Source: JBBDST01 sp040904765
Lineage (GTDB): Bacteria > Actinomycetota > Nitriliruptoria > Nitriliruptorales > Nitriliruptoraceae
Assembly (NCBI GenBank): GCA_040904765.1
Contig: JBBDST010000064.1
Coordinates: 1 to 64,000, forward strand
DNA length: 64,000 nt
Reading direction: 5' to 3'
Shown here piece after piece: positions 43,922 to 52,579 of the stretch. A model generated the notes under the pieces. That model ran no database searches. It was not told the DNA's origin and was given only the letters and a program-made list of their open reading frames with translations. Numbering within the stretch: position 1 is the stretch's first letter; the number at the start of each line of letters is the position of its first letter. Position numbers and translations under genes: made by a program.

Positions 43922-44125
43922 TTAACGCGAAATCCGAAAACGGACACTGACGTGCGTGTGAAATTCGATAACCGCGTTGTCGTCCACCATGGCGGACATT
44001 TCAAGCACGGTGAACCCTTCGACGTTGCGTAACGTCTTAGTGGCTTCACTCACCGCCTGATCGGCCGCATCCACCCACGATTCAGTCGAAACCCCGACCA
44101 GATCGATCGTTTTGATCACCGCCAT
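43922..44125 (-). CDS. Dodecin family flavin-binding protein
   Basis: A 67-residue protein with the full dodecin pattern: VIKTIDLVGVSTESWVDAADQAV, then LRNVEGFTVLEMSAMVDD and VIEFHTHVSVRFRI. Dodecins form hollow dodecamers that store flavins or related cofactors. The adjacent flavoprotein genes in this region could be a source of demand, but no operon link is clear. Confidence 0.9.
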   Translation of the reverse strand: MAVIKTIDLVGVSTESWVDAADQAVSEATKTLRNVEGFTVLEMSAMVDDNAVIEFHTHVSVRFRISR

Positions 44126-44216
44126 GACACGTCCTTTGTAAGGCGCCTTTTCGTCCGGCCGCCATTTCGTTGGGCCGTAGCTGTGCTACCTGATAACGGG
44201 CAGCGTAACGGTTCTG

Positions 44217-44486
44217 TCAGCGCAAATACATTGTCAATGACATACCAATAATCATGCCAACAGCGGCAACGACCGTGCTTGGCATGCCAAATCGGCTGCC
44301 TTTCACATGCGCAACCAACCCCAAGGCCATCCCGATCGGACCGGCAAACGGTGCGATCAGTCCGACTATAGAAACAACGCCGAGCAGCGCTGCGATCGCC
44401 GCATACGCGTGAGCAAACCGAGGTGAGGCTTCAATCGGCGCAAACGGGTCGTGCGCCTCATCTTTTGCACTGTCGTGCGGGGACAC
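44217..44486 (-). CDS. Small DUF4190-like membrane protein
   Basis: An 89-residue protein with a charged N-terminus and two membrane helices (AAIAALLGVVSIVGLIAPFAGPIGMALGLVAH and STVVAAVGMIIGMSLTMYL), as in DUF4190-type proteins. Function unknown. GTG at 44486 with GGAG six bases upstream is preferred to a TTG nine codons earlier. Confidence 0.65.
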   Translation of the reverse strand: MSPHDSAKDEAHDPFAPIEASPRFAHAYAAIAALLGVVSIVGLIAPFAGPIGMALGLVAHVKGSRFGMPSTVVAAVGMIIGMSLTMYLR

Positions 44487-44532
44487 AACCGCTCCGTTCG
44501 TCAACCAAAGCAAACGTTTTTAAGCGTAGCGG

Positions 44533-45963
44533 TCAACGGTTCAACACGCGTAACGCCGAACGGGCCGCATGCACGCCACACATCCCGTGCACGCCAGGGC
44601 CTGGCGGGGTTGCGGCTGAACACAGCCACACACCAGGCATCCCTGTCCGGTACGGATCTGGATGCATCTTGGGTCGGGCCAGCAACTGCCGTGGAGTGGT
44701 CGCGCCAACGGCAATGTCACCCCCAACATAGTTTGCATTGCCGGCAGCGAAATCGGCCGGTGTGGTCACCGTCTCGTTGACAATCTGACCGGCAAAACCC
44801 GGCGCAAACCGTTCAATTTGTGCGCGGATACGGGCCGACACGTCAGTCGGATCGTTGTGGGGCACATGTGTGTATGCCCACAGTGGGGTGATGCCGTCCA
44901 CTTGACGTGACGGATCTGCCACGTGCGGTTGGCTGACCAGCGTAAAGGGCCGATCTGCCAGTTCACCGTTCACACATCCCCGTTCGCCGTCAACTATTTC
45001 TTCTGCTGTGCCGCCAAGATGCAGCGTGCCGGCTTGGCGTGCCTGCTCAGAAGCCCACGGAACCGCACCACGCACCGCAAAATCGACTTTGAACGCCGAT
45101 GGGCCGTAACGCCAACGGGCAAACCGTTGCCGATCCGCACGAGGCAGCGCCTCGCCGGTGATGGCAGCTAGTGCGGTTGGTGATGTGGCAAACAGCGCGA
45201 CTCTGGCACGCGGCAGATCCTGCATCTGTGTCACCGTATGTCCGGTAATGATCTCACCACCATGAGCCTGCAACGCCGCCGCCAACGCGTCACTTAGCGC
45301 CTGTGAACCGCCTTGAATCACCGGCCAGCCGCCAGCATGCGCGGCTAGGCCTAACGTCAAGCCGACTCCTGCCGTGAACGGCCAAGCAAGATTGGCCATT
45401 CCGTGGGCGGCCAGCCCTACAAACATCGCGGCACCACGTCCGGTGGCAAACCGTCGTGCCACAGTGGTTGCCGGCAACAACGCGTTCATACCAAAGCGTG
45501 CTGTCAACACCGGGTTCGCCGGAAAGCGCACCAACGGACCTAACACCTGCTCGATCAGCTGATCAAACCGTGGCAGAAACGGGGCGGTGAGGTTGTGCCA
45601 GGCCGACCCGTCTGGACCAAGCTCGGCCACCGTCTCGTCAAGATCGTTGGTCAGCACCGCAGCTGACCCGTCATCGAACGGATGCGCCAACGCAACTGGC
45701 GCATGGGCGTAAGTCAGTCCGTAACGGTGCAACGCAAACTGGTTGAACGCAGGCGAGGCGAGCGCGAGCGGATGCACGGCTGAACAATGGTCATGCAGCA
45801 ACCCTTCAACGTGGCTGTCAGCCACCGTGCGGGCCCCGCCACCGATCGTGTCGGAGGCTTCACACACGATGACACGTTGACCGGCCAGTGCCAACGTAAG
45901 CGCAGCACTTAATCCGTTGGGGCCTGAACCGACAACCACCGCATCGGCATCTACACGGTCCAT
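44533..45963 (-). CDS. Phytoene dehydrogenase-like FAD oxidoreductase
   Basis: A 476-residue NAD(P)/FAD oxidoreductase of the CrtI/phytoene-dehydrogenase-like group. The N-terminal fold is AVVVGSGPNGLSAALTLALAGQRVIVCEAS, followed by GGGARTV, and the C-terminus ends GVWLCSAATPPGPGVHGMCGVHAA. Relatives with this C-terminus are common in actinobacteria outside carotenoid clusters, and no crt genes are here. ATG at 45963 follows GGAGGACAG. The gene is divergent from the NCS2 permease. Confidence 0.85.
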   Translation of the reverse strand: MDRVDADAVVVGSGPNGLSAALTLALAGQRVIVCEASDTIGGGARTVADSHVEGLLHDHCSAVHPLALASPAFNQFALHRYGLTYAHAPVALAHPFDDGSAAVLTNDLDETVAELGPDGSAWHNLTAPFLPRFDQLIEQVLGPLVRFPANPVLTARFGMNALLPATTVARRFATGRGAAMFVGLAAHGMANLAWPFTAGVGLTLGLAAHAGGWPVIQGGSQALSDALAAALQAHGGEIITGHTVTQMQDLPRARVALFATSPTALAAITGEALPRADRQRFARWRYGPSAFKVDFAVRGAVPWASEQARQAGTLHLGGTAEEIVDGERGCVNGELADRPFTLVSQPHVADPSRQVDGITPLWAYTHVPHNDPTDVSARIRAQIERFAPGFAGQIVNETVTTPADFAAGNANYVGGDIAVGATTPRQLLARPKMHPDPYRTGMPGVWLCSAATPPGPGVHGMCGVHAARSALRVLNR

Positions 45964-46114
45964 CTGTCCTCCGGGTTGTGAAGCGACGGTCAGTGTGCCC
46001 ACATTTTGTGCGGTTGGCATCCTAAGGTGCCCCGCATGTCGGGAGCTTGGGCCTTTCGACGTGCGCCCGCGCGCATACTGCGCGCCGTTGGCGCCCACCA
46101 CCAAGGAGAGTCCT

Positions 46115-47461
46115 GTGGCAAAAACATCTGCAGGCAGTCGTTCGGCACTTGCCGAGGGACTGAACCGTTATTTCAAGATCCGCGAAAAAGGCAGCAATGT
46201 CCGCACCGAAATCACCGCCGGAGTGACAACGTTCCTTGCGATGGCATATATCGTGTTTGTGAACCCCGGTATTTTGGGTGACGCCGGGATGGATTCTGGT
46301 GCCGTGTTTGTCGCAACCTGTCTGGCCGCGGCGATCGGCACGCTCATCATGGGCCTGTATGCGAGGCTTCCCATCGCACAGGCGCCAGGGATGGGACTCA
46401 ATGCGTTCTTTGCCTACACGGTCGTGTTGGGTATGGGTATCCCTTGGGAAACCGCGTTGGCCGCAACGTTGGTTTCTGGTGTGCTGTTCTTGCTGCTGGC
46501 AGTGACTGGCGCAAGGCGTGCGGTCATTAATGCGATTCCGCTGCCGCTAAAACTTGCGGTTGGTGCCGGAATCGGTCTGTTCATCGCATTCATCGGGTTG
46601 AAAAATGCCGGCATCATCGTCGCAAACCCCGCCACTTTGGTTGGTCTAGGTGAGCTTGGCGAGAACTCCACGCTGCTGGCAATTTTCGGAATTCTGGTCA
46701 CATCGTTGTTCTTGATGCGCAAACTCCGTGGCGCAGTGTTTTACGGCATCGTCGTCACCGCAATCGTTGGCGTGGCGTTTGGAATCGCTGATGCGCCAAG
46801 CGCGCTCGTATCAAGCCCGCCGTCGCTCGCACCAACGTTTGGTGCGGCGTTTGCAGAAATTCCGTCGCTGTTCACCGTCGAACTGCTTGTGGTCGTTTTC
46901 ACTATGCTATTTGTTGATTTCTTTGACACTGCCGGCACGCTGATTGCCGTAACCAACCAGGCTGGTCTGCTTGACCGTGACGGCAACCTGCCAAATGGCA
47001 ACAAAGCGCTGGTAGCCGACTCAACCGCAACGATCGCTGGTGCGGCACTTGGCACCTCAACCACGACCTCATACATCGAATCTGCTGCCGGTGTTGGGGC
47101 CGGTGGTCGCACCGGATTGACGTCGGTTATGACCGCCGTCTTGTTCCTGTTGACCTTGTTCTTCTCACCCCTGTTGAGTGTGGTTACCCCGGCGGTGACG
47201 GCACCTGCACTGATAATTGTTGGCGTGATGATGGCGCGCGGTTTAAGTGACATCCCGTGGGACGACATGGCGTATGCCATCCCGGCATTCGTGACCATCA
47301 TCGCAATGCCGTTGACCTATTCAATCGCTACCGGTATTGCCCTTGGGCTCGTGCTGTTCCCACTGATGCTGCTGTTTAAAGGTCGCATCAAGCAAGTATC
47401 GCCGGTGATGATCGGGCTGTTTGTTGCATTCGTTGCCTACTTCATCTGGCTTGTCGAATAG
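46115..47461 (+). CDS. NCS2 family purine permease (AzgA/GhxP type)
   Basis: A 448-residue permease with 12-14 hydrophobic helices. GSNVRTEITAGVTTFLAMAYIVFVNP, GMGLNAFFAYTVV and TSTTTSYIESAAGVGAGGRTGL are typical of the adenine/hypoxanthine/guanine group of NCS2 transporters. The GTG at 46115 has a strong AAGGAG at six bases. The frame is open further upstream but that part overlaps the divergent gene. With purC, purD and purA nearby it points to linked purine salvage and synthesis. Confidence 0.9.
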   Translation: MAKTSAGSRSALAEGLNRYFKIREKGSNVRTEITAGVTTFLAMAYIVFVNPGILGDAGMDSGAVFVATCLAAAIGTLIMGLYARLPIAQAPGMGLNAFFAYTVVLGMGIPWETALAATLVSGVLFLLLAVTGARRAVINAIPLPLKLAVGAGIGLFIAFIGLKNAGIIVANPATLVGLGELGENSTLLAIFGILVTSLFLMRKLRGAVFYGIVVTAIVGVAFGIADAPSALVSSPPSLAPTFGAAFAEIPSLFTVELLVVVFTMLFVDFFDTAGTLIAVTNQAGLLDRDGNLPNGNKALVADSTATIAGAALGTSTTTSYIESAAGVGAGGRTGLTSVMTAVLFLLTLFFSPLLSVVTPAVTAPALIIVGVMMARGLSDIPWDDMAYAIPAFVTIIAMPLTYSIATGIALGLVLFPLMLLFKGRIKQVSPVMIGLFVAFVAYFIWLVE

Positions 47462-47479
47462 CCGCAAAAACGCCGACTA

Positions 47480-47543
47480 AGGAGGCGGGGGGGGGGGGGG
47501 GGGGGGGGGGGNNNNNNNNNNACCACCCCCCCCCCCGCCTCCT
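47480..47543. other. Unresolved G-tract/C-tract hairpin with assembly gap
   Basis: AGGAGGC followed by 25 G (47487-47511), then 10 N (47512-47521), then ACCA, 11 C (47526-47536) and GCCTCCT. The arms AGGAGGCGGG... and ...CCCGCCTCCT are complementary. The structure lies between convergent genes and would be a bidirectional terminator. The true length is unknown because the assembly breaks inside it. Confidence 0.8.
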
Positions 47544-47575
47544 ATACGTACTGCCTGGCGTCCTGTCTGGCGCTG

Positions 47576-50158
47576 TTAGGAAGTAATAACTTCAAGTGTG
47601 CCGTCAGTCGCACGATCGATCGTCGCAGTCATACCAGACTGGATGGTGCCGTTCACTAGTGCGCTTGCAAGCAGATCCTCAAGTTCTTTTTGAATGGCCC
47701 GTTTCAATGGTCGCGCCCCATACAGCGGGTCATAGCCAACCGCAGCCAGGTGGTCACGGACTGCGTCAGCAACTACCAACGTGACTTCTTGTTCGGCAAG
47801 CCGTTTCACAAGCCGTTGCAGCTGAATGTCAACAATCTGGCGCAACTCATCGCGCGTTAACCGCTCAAAAATCACCAGCTCATCGATCCGGTTCAAAAAC
47901 TCCGGTTTGAACTGGCTACGCACATCATCCAGCACCGATGCGGCGATCTGATCTGTGTTTAAGGCCGGATCAAGGATGTGTGATGAACCAAGGTTCGAAG
48001 TCATGATCACCACAACATTTCGAAAATCGACGGTGCGTCCCTGACCATCAGTAAGCCGACCGTCATCGAGCAGTTGCAACAGCACGTTAAACACATCCGG
48101 ATGGGCTTTCTCCACCTCATCAAGCAGCACCACCCGGTAGGGGCGACGGCGCACCGCTTCGGTAAGCTGCCCGCCCTCGTCGTAACCGACATATCCAGGT
48201 GGCGCACCGATCAGGCGAGACACCGTGTGTTTCTCTTGAAACTCGCCCATGTCGATACGCACCATGGCGCGTTCATCATCGAACAGAAACTGTGCCAGCG
48301 CGCGAGCCAGTTCCGTTTTACCAACCCCGGTTGGACCAAGAAACAAAAACGAGCCCAACGGACGATCCGGGTCGCTAATGCCAGCACGTGCCCGACGCAC
48401 CGCGTTTGCAACCGCACGCACAGCCACGTCCTGGCCGATGACTCGGGCATGCAGCGCTTCATCAAGATTTGCCAGTTTGCTCGCTTCAGATGCGATCAGT
48501 TTCGCCGCTGGAATGCCAGTCCAGCGGCCCACTACTTCGGCGATATCTTGCTCACCGACTTCTTCTTCCAACAGGCTTTCTCCGCTGGCACGCAGCTCTT
48601 CGATCGCTTCTTGCGTATTTTTCTGAGTCTGTTCAAGCTCGGGAATCTGGCCGTATCGAAGCTCTGACGCTTTTGTAAAATCGCCGTCACGTTCGGCCTG
48701 ATCGGCTTGATCACGTAACTGTTCCAGTTGTTCTTTGGTGCGTCGCAACGCATCGATCAGTGCTTTTTCGCGTTCCCAACGTTGCCGTAACGCCGCGTCA
48801 GTTGCTGACAGTGTGGCCAGTTCTGCGTCCAAGTCGGCCAGTCGTGTGCGCGCCGAATCCGTATCGTCTTTGGCGACCGACACCCGTTCGATCTGTAGTT
48901 GACGCATCCGCCGATCCACCTCGTCAATCTCTGGCGGCAGCGAGTCAATCGCGATGCGTAACCGTGCCATCGACTCGTCCATTAAGTCGATCGCTTTGTC
49001 CGGCAAAAATCGGTCGGTGAGGTAACGGTCAGACAGAGTCGCTGCGGCAACGATCGCATCATCAGTAATCCGTACCCCGTGGTGCACCTCGTAGCGTTCC
49101 CGTAACCCCCGCAAAATCCCAATGGTGTCAGGGACACTTGGTTCGGCGACGTGCACCGGCTGGAAGCGGCGTTCAAGCGCCGCATCTTTTTCGATTGAGC
49201 GGTACTCGGTTAACGTCGTGGCGCCGATCATGTGCAACTCACCGCGCGCCAACATGGGTTTGAGCATGTTGGCCGCGTCCATGGCACCTTCAGCGCCGCC
49301 AGCACCAATCATCGTGTGGAGCTCATCGATGAAGGTGATGATGCCCCCCTGAGCGTCTTGAATTGCTTTTAAGACCGCTTTGAGGCGCTCTTCGAATTCG
49401 CCGCGATACTTCGCGCCGGCGACCATCGCTGAAAGGTCAAGTTCCACCACACGCTTGTCAGCCAGCACGGTTGGGACATCGCCCTCAACGATCCGTCGGG
49501 CGAGACCTTCAACAATCGCGGTTTTGCCTACACCAGGTTCGCCGATCAGCACCGGATTATTTTTGGTACGGCGCACCAGCACCTGGATGGTGCGCCGGAT
49601 CTCTTCATCCCGACCGATCACCGGATCAAGTTTTCCGTCGCGCGCCATGGCCGTTAAATCTTTCGCATATTTTTCTAACGGGTCGATGGTTGCTTCTGGG
49701 TCGTCGGTATCCACGGTTTGTCCCTTTCGTACTTTGGCGATCGCTGCCGTTAAAACATCGGTTGTAGCCCCTAGAGCATGCAATGCCCGTTGGGCGTCTG
49801 ATTCGCACTGGCTAATTGCCCACAACAGATGGTCGGTTGAGACGTAACGGTCGTTAACAGTTTTTGCATAGTCGCTTGCGGCAACGACCACGTCGCTGAT
49901 AGGGCGCGCAAACGGTGTTGTGGTGGTCGTGCCGGTGACGACCGGATACGCCGATGTGATTCGGGTCAGTTCATCCGCAAGTGTCGTGACATCAATCGCT
50001 GCCGCCCCAAGTACCGCAACTGGTAGTCCGTCGGCATCGGCGAGCAGCGCAACCAACAGATGGGCAGGGGCGACTTCAGGATGGCCCGCTTGGCGTGCAT
50101 CTTGCTCTGCTAGCCCAAGCGCAGCCGAAGCGCGCGTTGTGAACGGTAAACGATCCAT
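47576..50158 (-). CDS. clpB: ATP-dependent disaggregase ClpB
   Basis: An 860-residue AAA+ chaperone that with DnaK rescues aggregated proteins. It has an N-terminal Clp repeat domain (~1-145), a first ATPase with GEPGVGKT and Walker B, a coiled-coil middle domain (~400-530), and a second ATPase with GPTGVGKTELAR and the YVGYDEGGQLTEAVRRRPY pore loop region. ATG at 50158 lies seven bases after AGGAGG. It is 24 nt downstream of hspR, as last gene of the heat-shock operon. Confidence 0.97.
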   Translation of the reverse strand: MDRLPFTTRASAALGLAEQDARQAGHPEVAPAHLLVALLADADGLPVAVLGAAAIDVTTLADELTRITSAYPVVTGTTTTTPFARPISDVVVAASDYAKTVNDRYVSTDHLLWAISQCESDAQRALHALGATTDVLTAAIAKVRKGQTVDTDDPEATIDPLEKYAKDLTAMARDGKLDPVIGRDEEIRRTIQVLVRRTKNNPVLIGEPGVGKTAIVEGLARRIVEGDVPTVLADKRVVELDLSAMVAGAKYRGEFEERLKAVLKAIQDAQGGIITFIDELHTMIGAGGAEGAMDAANMLKPMLARGELHMIGATTLTEYRSIEKDAALERRFQPVHVAEPSVPDTIGILRGLRERYEVHHGVRITDDAIVAAATLSDRYLTDRFLPDKAIDLMDESMARLRIAIDSLPPEIDEVDRRMRQLQIERVSVAKDDTDSARTRLADLDAELATLSATDAALRQRWEREKALIDALRRTKEQLEQLRDQADQAERDGDFTKASELRYGQIPELEQTQKNTQEAIEELRASGESLLEEEVGEQDIAEVVGRWTGIPAAKLIASEASKLANLDEALHARVIGQDVAVRAVANAVRRARAGISDPDRPLGSFLFLGPTGVGKTELARALAQFLFDDERAMVRIDMGEFQEKHTVSRLIGAPPGYVGYDEGGQLTEAVRRRPYRVVLLDEVEKAHPDVFNVLLQLLDDGRLTDGQGRTVDFRNVVVIMTSNLGSSHILDPALNTDQIAASVLDDVRSQFKPEFLNRIDELVIFERLTRDELRQIVDIQLQRLVKRLAEQEVTLVVADAVRDHLAAVGYDPLYGARPLKRAIQKELEDLLASALVNGTIQSGMTATIDRATDGTLEVITS

Positions 50159-50182
50159 CAAGCACACCTCCTAGCTTCGTTG

Positions 50183-50746
50183 TCATCCGGCGGTGTCCGG
50201 TGGAGGCACGACCCGGGCACGGCCAACCGGTCCGCCACGAGAGGCGTGTGGTCGTGACGAGCGATGCACTTGGATGGTGGCTGGCGAAGATTTCACCACC
50301 GCCCCTATTTTGGTTGGTTCCAAGCGGTCAGCTAAGGCCCGCACCATCTCTTCAAGTTCACGTACCCGACGACGGGAACCCTCCAACTTTTCGCCCAGGT
50401 CAAGCACGATGCGTACCCCGGCCAGATTCAGCCCTTCGTCTTGGGTAAGGGTGCGAATGAACTGCAGCCGTTCCACATCTTTGGCGCTGTAGCGGCGCGT
50501 TCCGCCTTGCGTTCGCGCCGGAGTGACCAGGCCTTCACGTTCATACGCTCGCAACGTTTGTGGATGGAGTTCGGAGAGTTCTGCGGCAACGGAAATGACA
50601 TAGATCGGTTCGGTATCGTTGGGCATCGTGAACGATTCATCGTCTCGGGGCGGGTCGTTCTTGGCGTTGCCTCGATTCGACCAAGACCATCCGCGATTGG
50701 TTGCCGCGTACGGCTCAAGCGCGTGCGATTCTTCGCGTCTGGTCAT
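50183..50746 (-). CDS. hspR: MerR-family heat-shock repressor HspR
   Basis: A 187-residue MerR-type regulator. The winged helix-turn-helix reads YVISVAAELSELHPQTLRAYEREGLVTPART..GTRRYSAKDVERL, characteristic of HspR, which represses dnaK operons with DnaK as co-repressor. A 40-residue N-terminal extension precedes it if the ATG at 50746 (GGAGTGAG upstream) is right. The ATG at 50626 would give the usual length but has no clear ribosome site. It is 3 nt after the dnaJ stop. Confidence 0.92.
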   Translation of the reverse strand: MTRREESHALEPYAATNRGWSWSNRGNAKNDPPRDDESFTMPNDTEPIYVISVAAELSELHPQTLRAYEREGLVTPARTQGGTRRYSAKDVERLQFIRTLTQDEGLNLAGVRIVLDLGEKLEGSRRRVRELEEMVRALADRLEPTKIGAVVKSSPATIQVHRSSRPHASRGGPVGRARVVPPPDTAG

Positions 50747-50749
50747 CGC

Positions 50750-51868
50750 TCACTCCGTTTGATTGGTTACGCCAAACAGGCGTTCCGTACGGTCACGATG
50801 GTCGTCATGGGTCGCAAGTTCGGTGATGAGCCGGCGCGCCTCGTCGTTGAGTTGGCTCGGAACGGTGATTGTGACGGTCACGATCAAGTCACCGACGCCA
50901 CCGCGACGGCGGGCGGCACCGGCGCCTTTCACGCGGAAACGGCGTCCTGATGTTGTTCCTTTCGGAACCCGGATCGTTCGTGTCTCGCCATTTACTAACG
51001 GAATTTTTAGATCAGTGCCAAGTGCCGCTTCGGCATAACTAATCGGTACTTCAAGCGTGACATCGTCACCGATTCGGCCATACAACGGATGCTCGCCGAC
51101 CCGAACCGTGATCAGCACGTCGCCTGCCGGCCCACCGTTGACGCCTGGTCCGCCTCGACCGGCGGCACGAATCACCGCCCCGTCAGATACTCCGGCGGGA
51201 ATATTGATGGTGAGTGAGCGTGGCGCGATCACGCGACCACGGCCGCCGCAGCGTGAACAGGGCGTGTCGATAACACTGCCGCGCCCTTGACAGGTGGGGC
51301 AGGGTTGTGCGAACGAGAACATGCCCTGGTCAACGTTAATTTCTCCACGCCCACCACAGCTATCGCACGTGCGTGGGCTGGTGCCTTTTGCGGCACCAGT
51401 TCCATCACATGCGTCACAGGGCGCTTCGCCGGTCACCGTGACTGACGTGCGCACGCCACTTAATGCATCTTCAAAACTGACATACACGTCAGCTTGGATG
51501 TCGTCACCACGGCGAGCTTGACGTGGCCGTTGCCGCCCGTTTTTGAACCCACCTGTGTTAAACAGTGACCCAAACAGGTCCGAAAAATCATCAGTTCCGC
51601 CGGTGCGTGGGCCACCGCCAAAGGCGTTTGGTCCTAAACGCTGCAGTTCGTCATATTCACGGCGTTTCGTGTCGTCAGACAGTACGGAGAATGCTTCACC
51701 GACCTCTTTGAAACGACGTTCGGCCTCTGTGCTATTTGGGTTGGCATCGGGATGGTTTTCGCGCGCCAGTTTGCGATAGGCCTTTTTTATTTCTGCAGCC
51801 GTGGCAGTTTTGGACACACCAAGCGTGCGATAGAAGTCTTTGTCGAGCCATTCACGCTGTGGAGCCAT
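50750..51868 (-). CDS. dnaJ: Co-chaperone DnaJ
   Basis: A 372-residue type I J-protein. The J domain has His39-Pro40-Asp41, then a Gly/Phe-rich stretch (~75-110), four zinc-finger repeats (CDACDGTG, CDSCGGRG, CPTCQGRG, CSRCGGRG) and the C-terminal substrate-binding domain. It stimulates DnaK ATPase. It sits 51 nt after grpE and directly before hspR. Confidence 0.97.
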   Translation of the reverse strand: MAPQREWLDKDFYRTLGVSKTATAAEIKKAYRKLARENHPDANPNSTEAERRFKEVGEAFSVLSDDTKRREYDELQRLGPNAFGGGPRTGGTDDFSDLFGSLFNTGGFKNGRQRPRQARRGDDIQADVYVSFEDALSGVRTSVTVTGEAPCDACDGTGAAKGTSPRTCDSCGGRGEINVDQGMFSFAQPCPTCQGRGSVIDTPCSRCGGRGRVIAPRSLTINIPAGVSDGAVIRAAGRGGPGVNGGPAGDVLITVRVGEHPLYGRIGDDVTLEVPISYAEAALGTDLKIPLVNGETRTIRVPKGTTSGRRFRVKGAGAARRRGGVGDLIVTVTITVPSQLNDEARRLITELATHDDHRDRTERLFGVTNQTE

Positions 51869-51919
51869 GTCACCTGCCTTTCTGCTTCTCCTTAACGATA
51901 CGGATGAAGTACAAACGGG

Positions 51920-52495
51920 TCACTGTGCGACTACCACCATGGCGGGCCGCAAGACCCGATCACCGCTGCGATACCCGACTCGCATGATCTGGGCAACCAC
52001 AGGCGTGTCGATTGGTTCCTCGGCAGCAACTTGACTCACCGCATCATGCTGGGTGGGGTCAAACGCCACTCCGGTCGCATCGATGCGTTCGACGTTGAGT
52101 CCGTTTAACGCGTGCCGCCATTTGCTATCGAGCAGGGTGATGGCCCGGGCAACATCGCCCGTGTCGGTTTCTTCAGTTGTTTGTGTCGCGGTAACGAGAC
52201 GATCAAGGTCGTCGGCAACTTCAAAAAGGGCCATAATCGTTTCGTGTCGGCCATGTGCTCGCTGGATAGCGCTGTCGTTTGCCATGCGTTTGCGATAGTT
52301 CTCAAACTCGGCGCGGGCGCGGCGCAGATCATCCAGATATTCGTCACGTTCTTGGGTGACTTGGGTGAGCGGATCGATCGTGTCACCATCGTCGGTTTCG
52401 ACCGGTACGTCACTTGCGCTTTGGGTGTTTGACGGTTCCGTCTCGGCAGTGATTTCGTCCGTGACCGGTTCCGTCTCAGGAGTGGGGGTTGTCAC
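51920..52495 (-). CDS. grpE: Nucleotide exchange factor GrpE
   Basis: A 191-residue GrpE that releases ADP from DnaK. It has an acidic, Thr/Glu-rich N-terminus, a long helix (YLDDLRRARAEFENYRKRM), and the C-terminal VAFDPTQHDAVSQV...VGYRSGDRVLRPAMVVV. The start is uncertain: I use the GTG at 52495, while the frame extends to a TTG at 52558 that would leave only 21 nt after dnaK. It lies between dnaK and dnaJ. Confidence 0.92.
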   Translation of the reverse strand: MTTPTPETEPVTDEITAETEPSNTQSASDVPVETDDGDTIDPLTQVTQERDEYLDDLRRARAEFENYRKRMANDSAIQRAHGRHETIMALFEVADDLDRLVTATQTTEETDTGDVARAITLLDSKWRHALNGLNVERIDATGVAFDPTQHDAVSQVAAEEPIDTPVVAQIMRVGYRSGDRVLRPAMVVVAQ

Positions 52496-52579
52496 AGTTG
52501 TACTTTCTTGCCGTTCGGGTGGTAGTTGCGGTGGGTTGGGGTCGCCAGCCCACCGCAACGGTTTACGACGACAGGCTGT

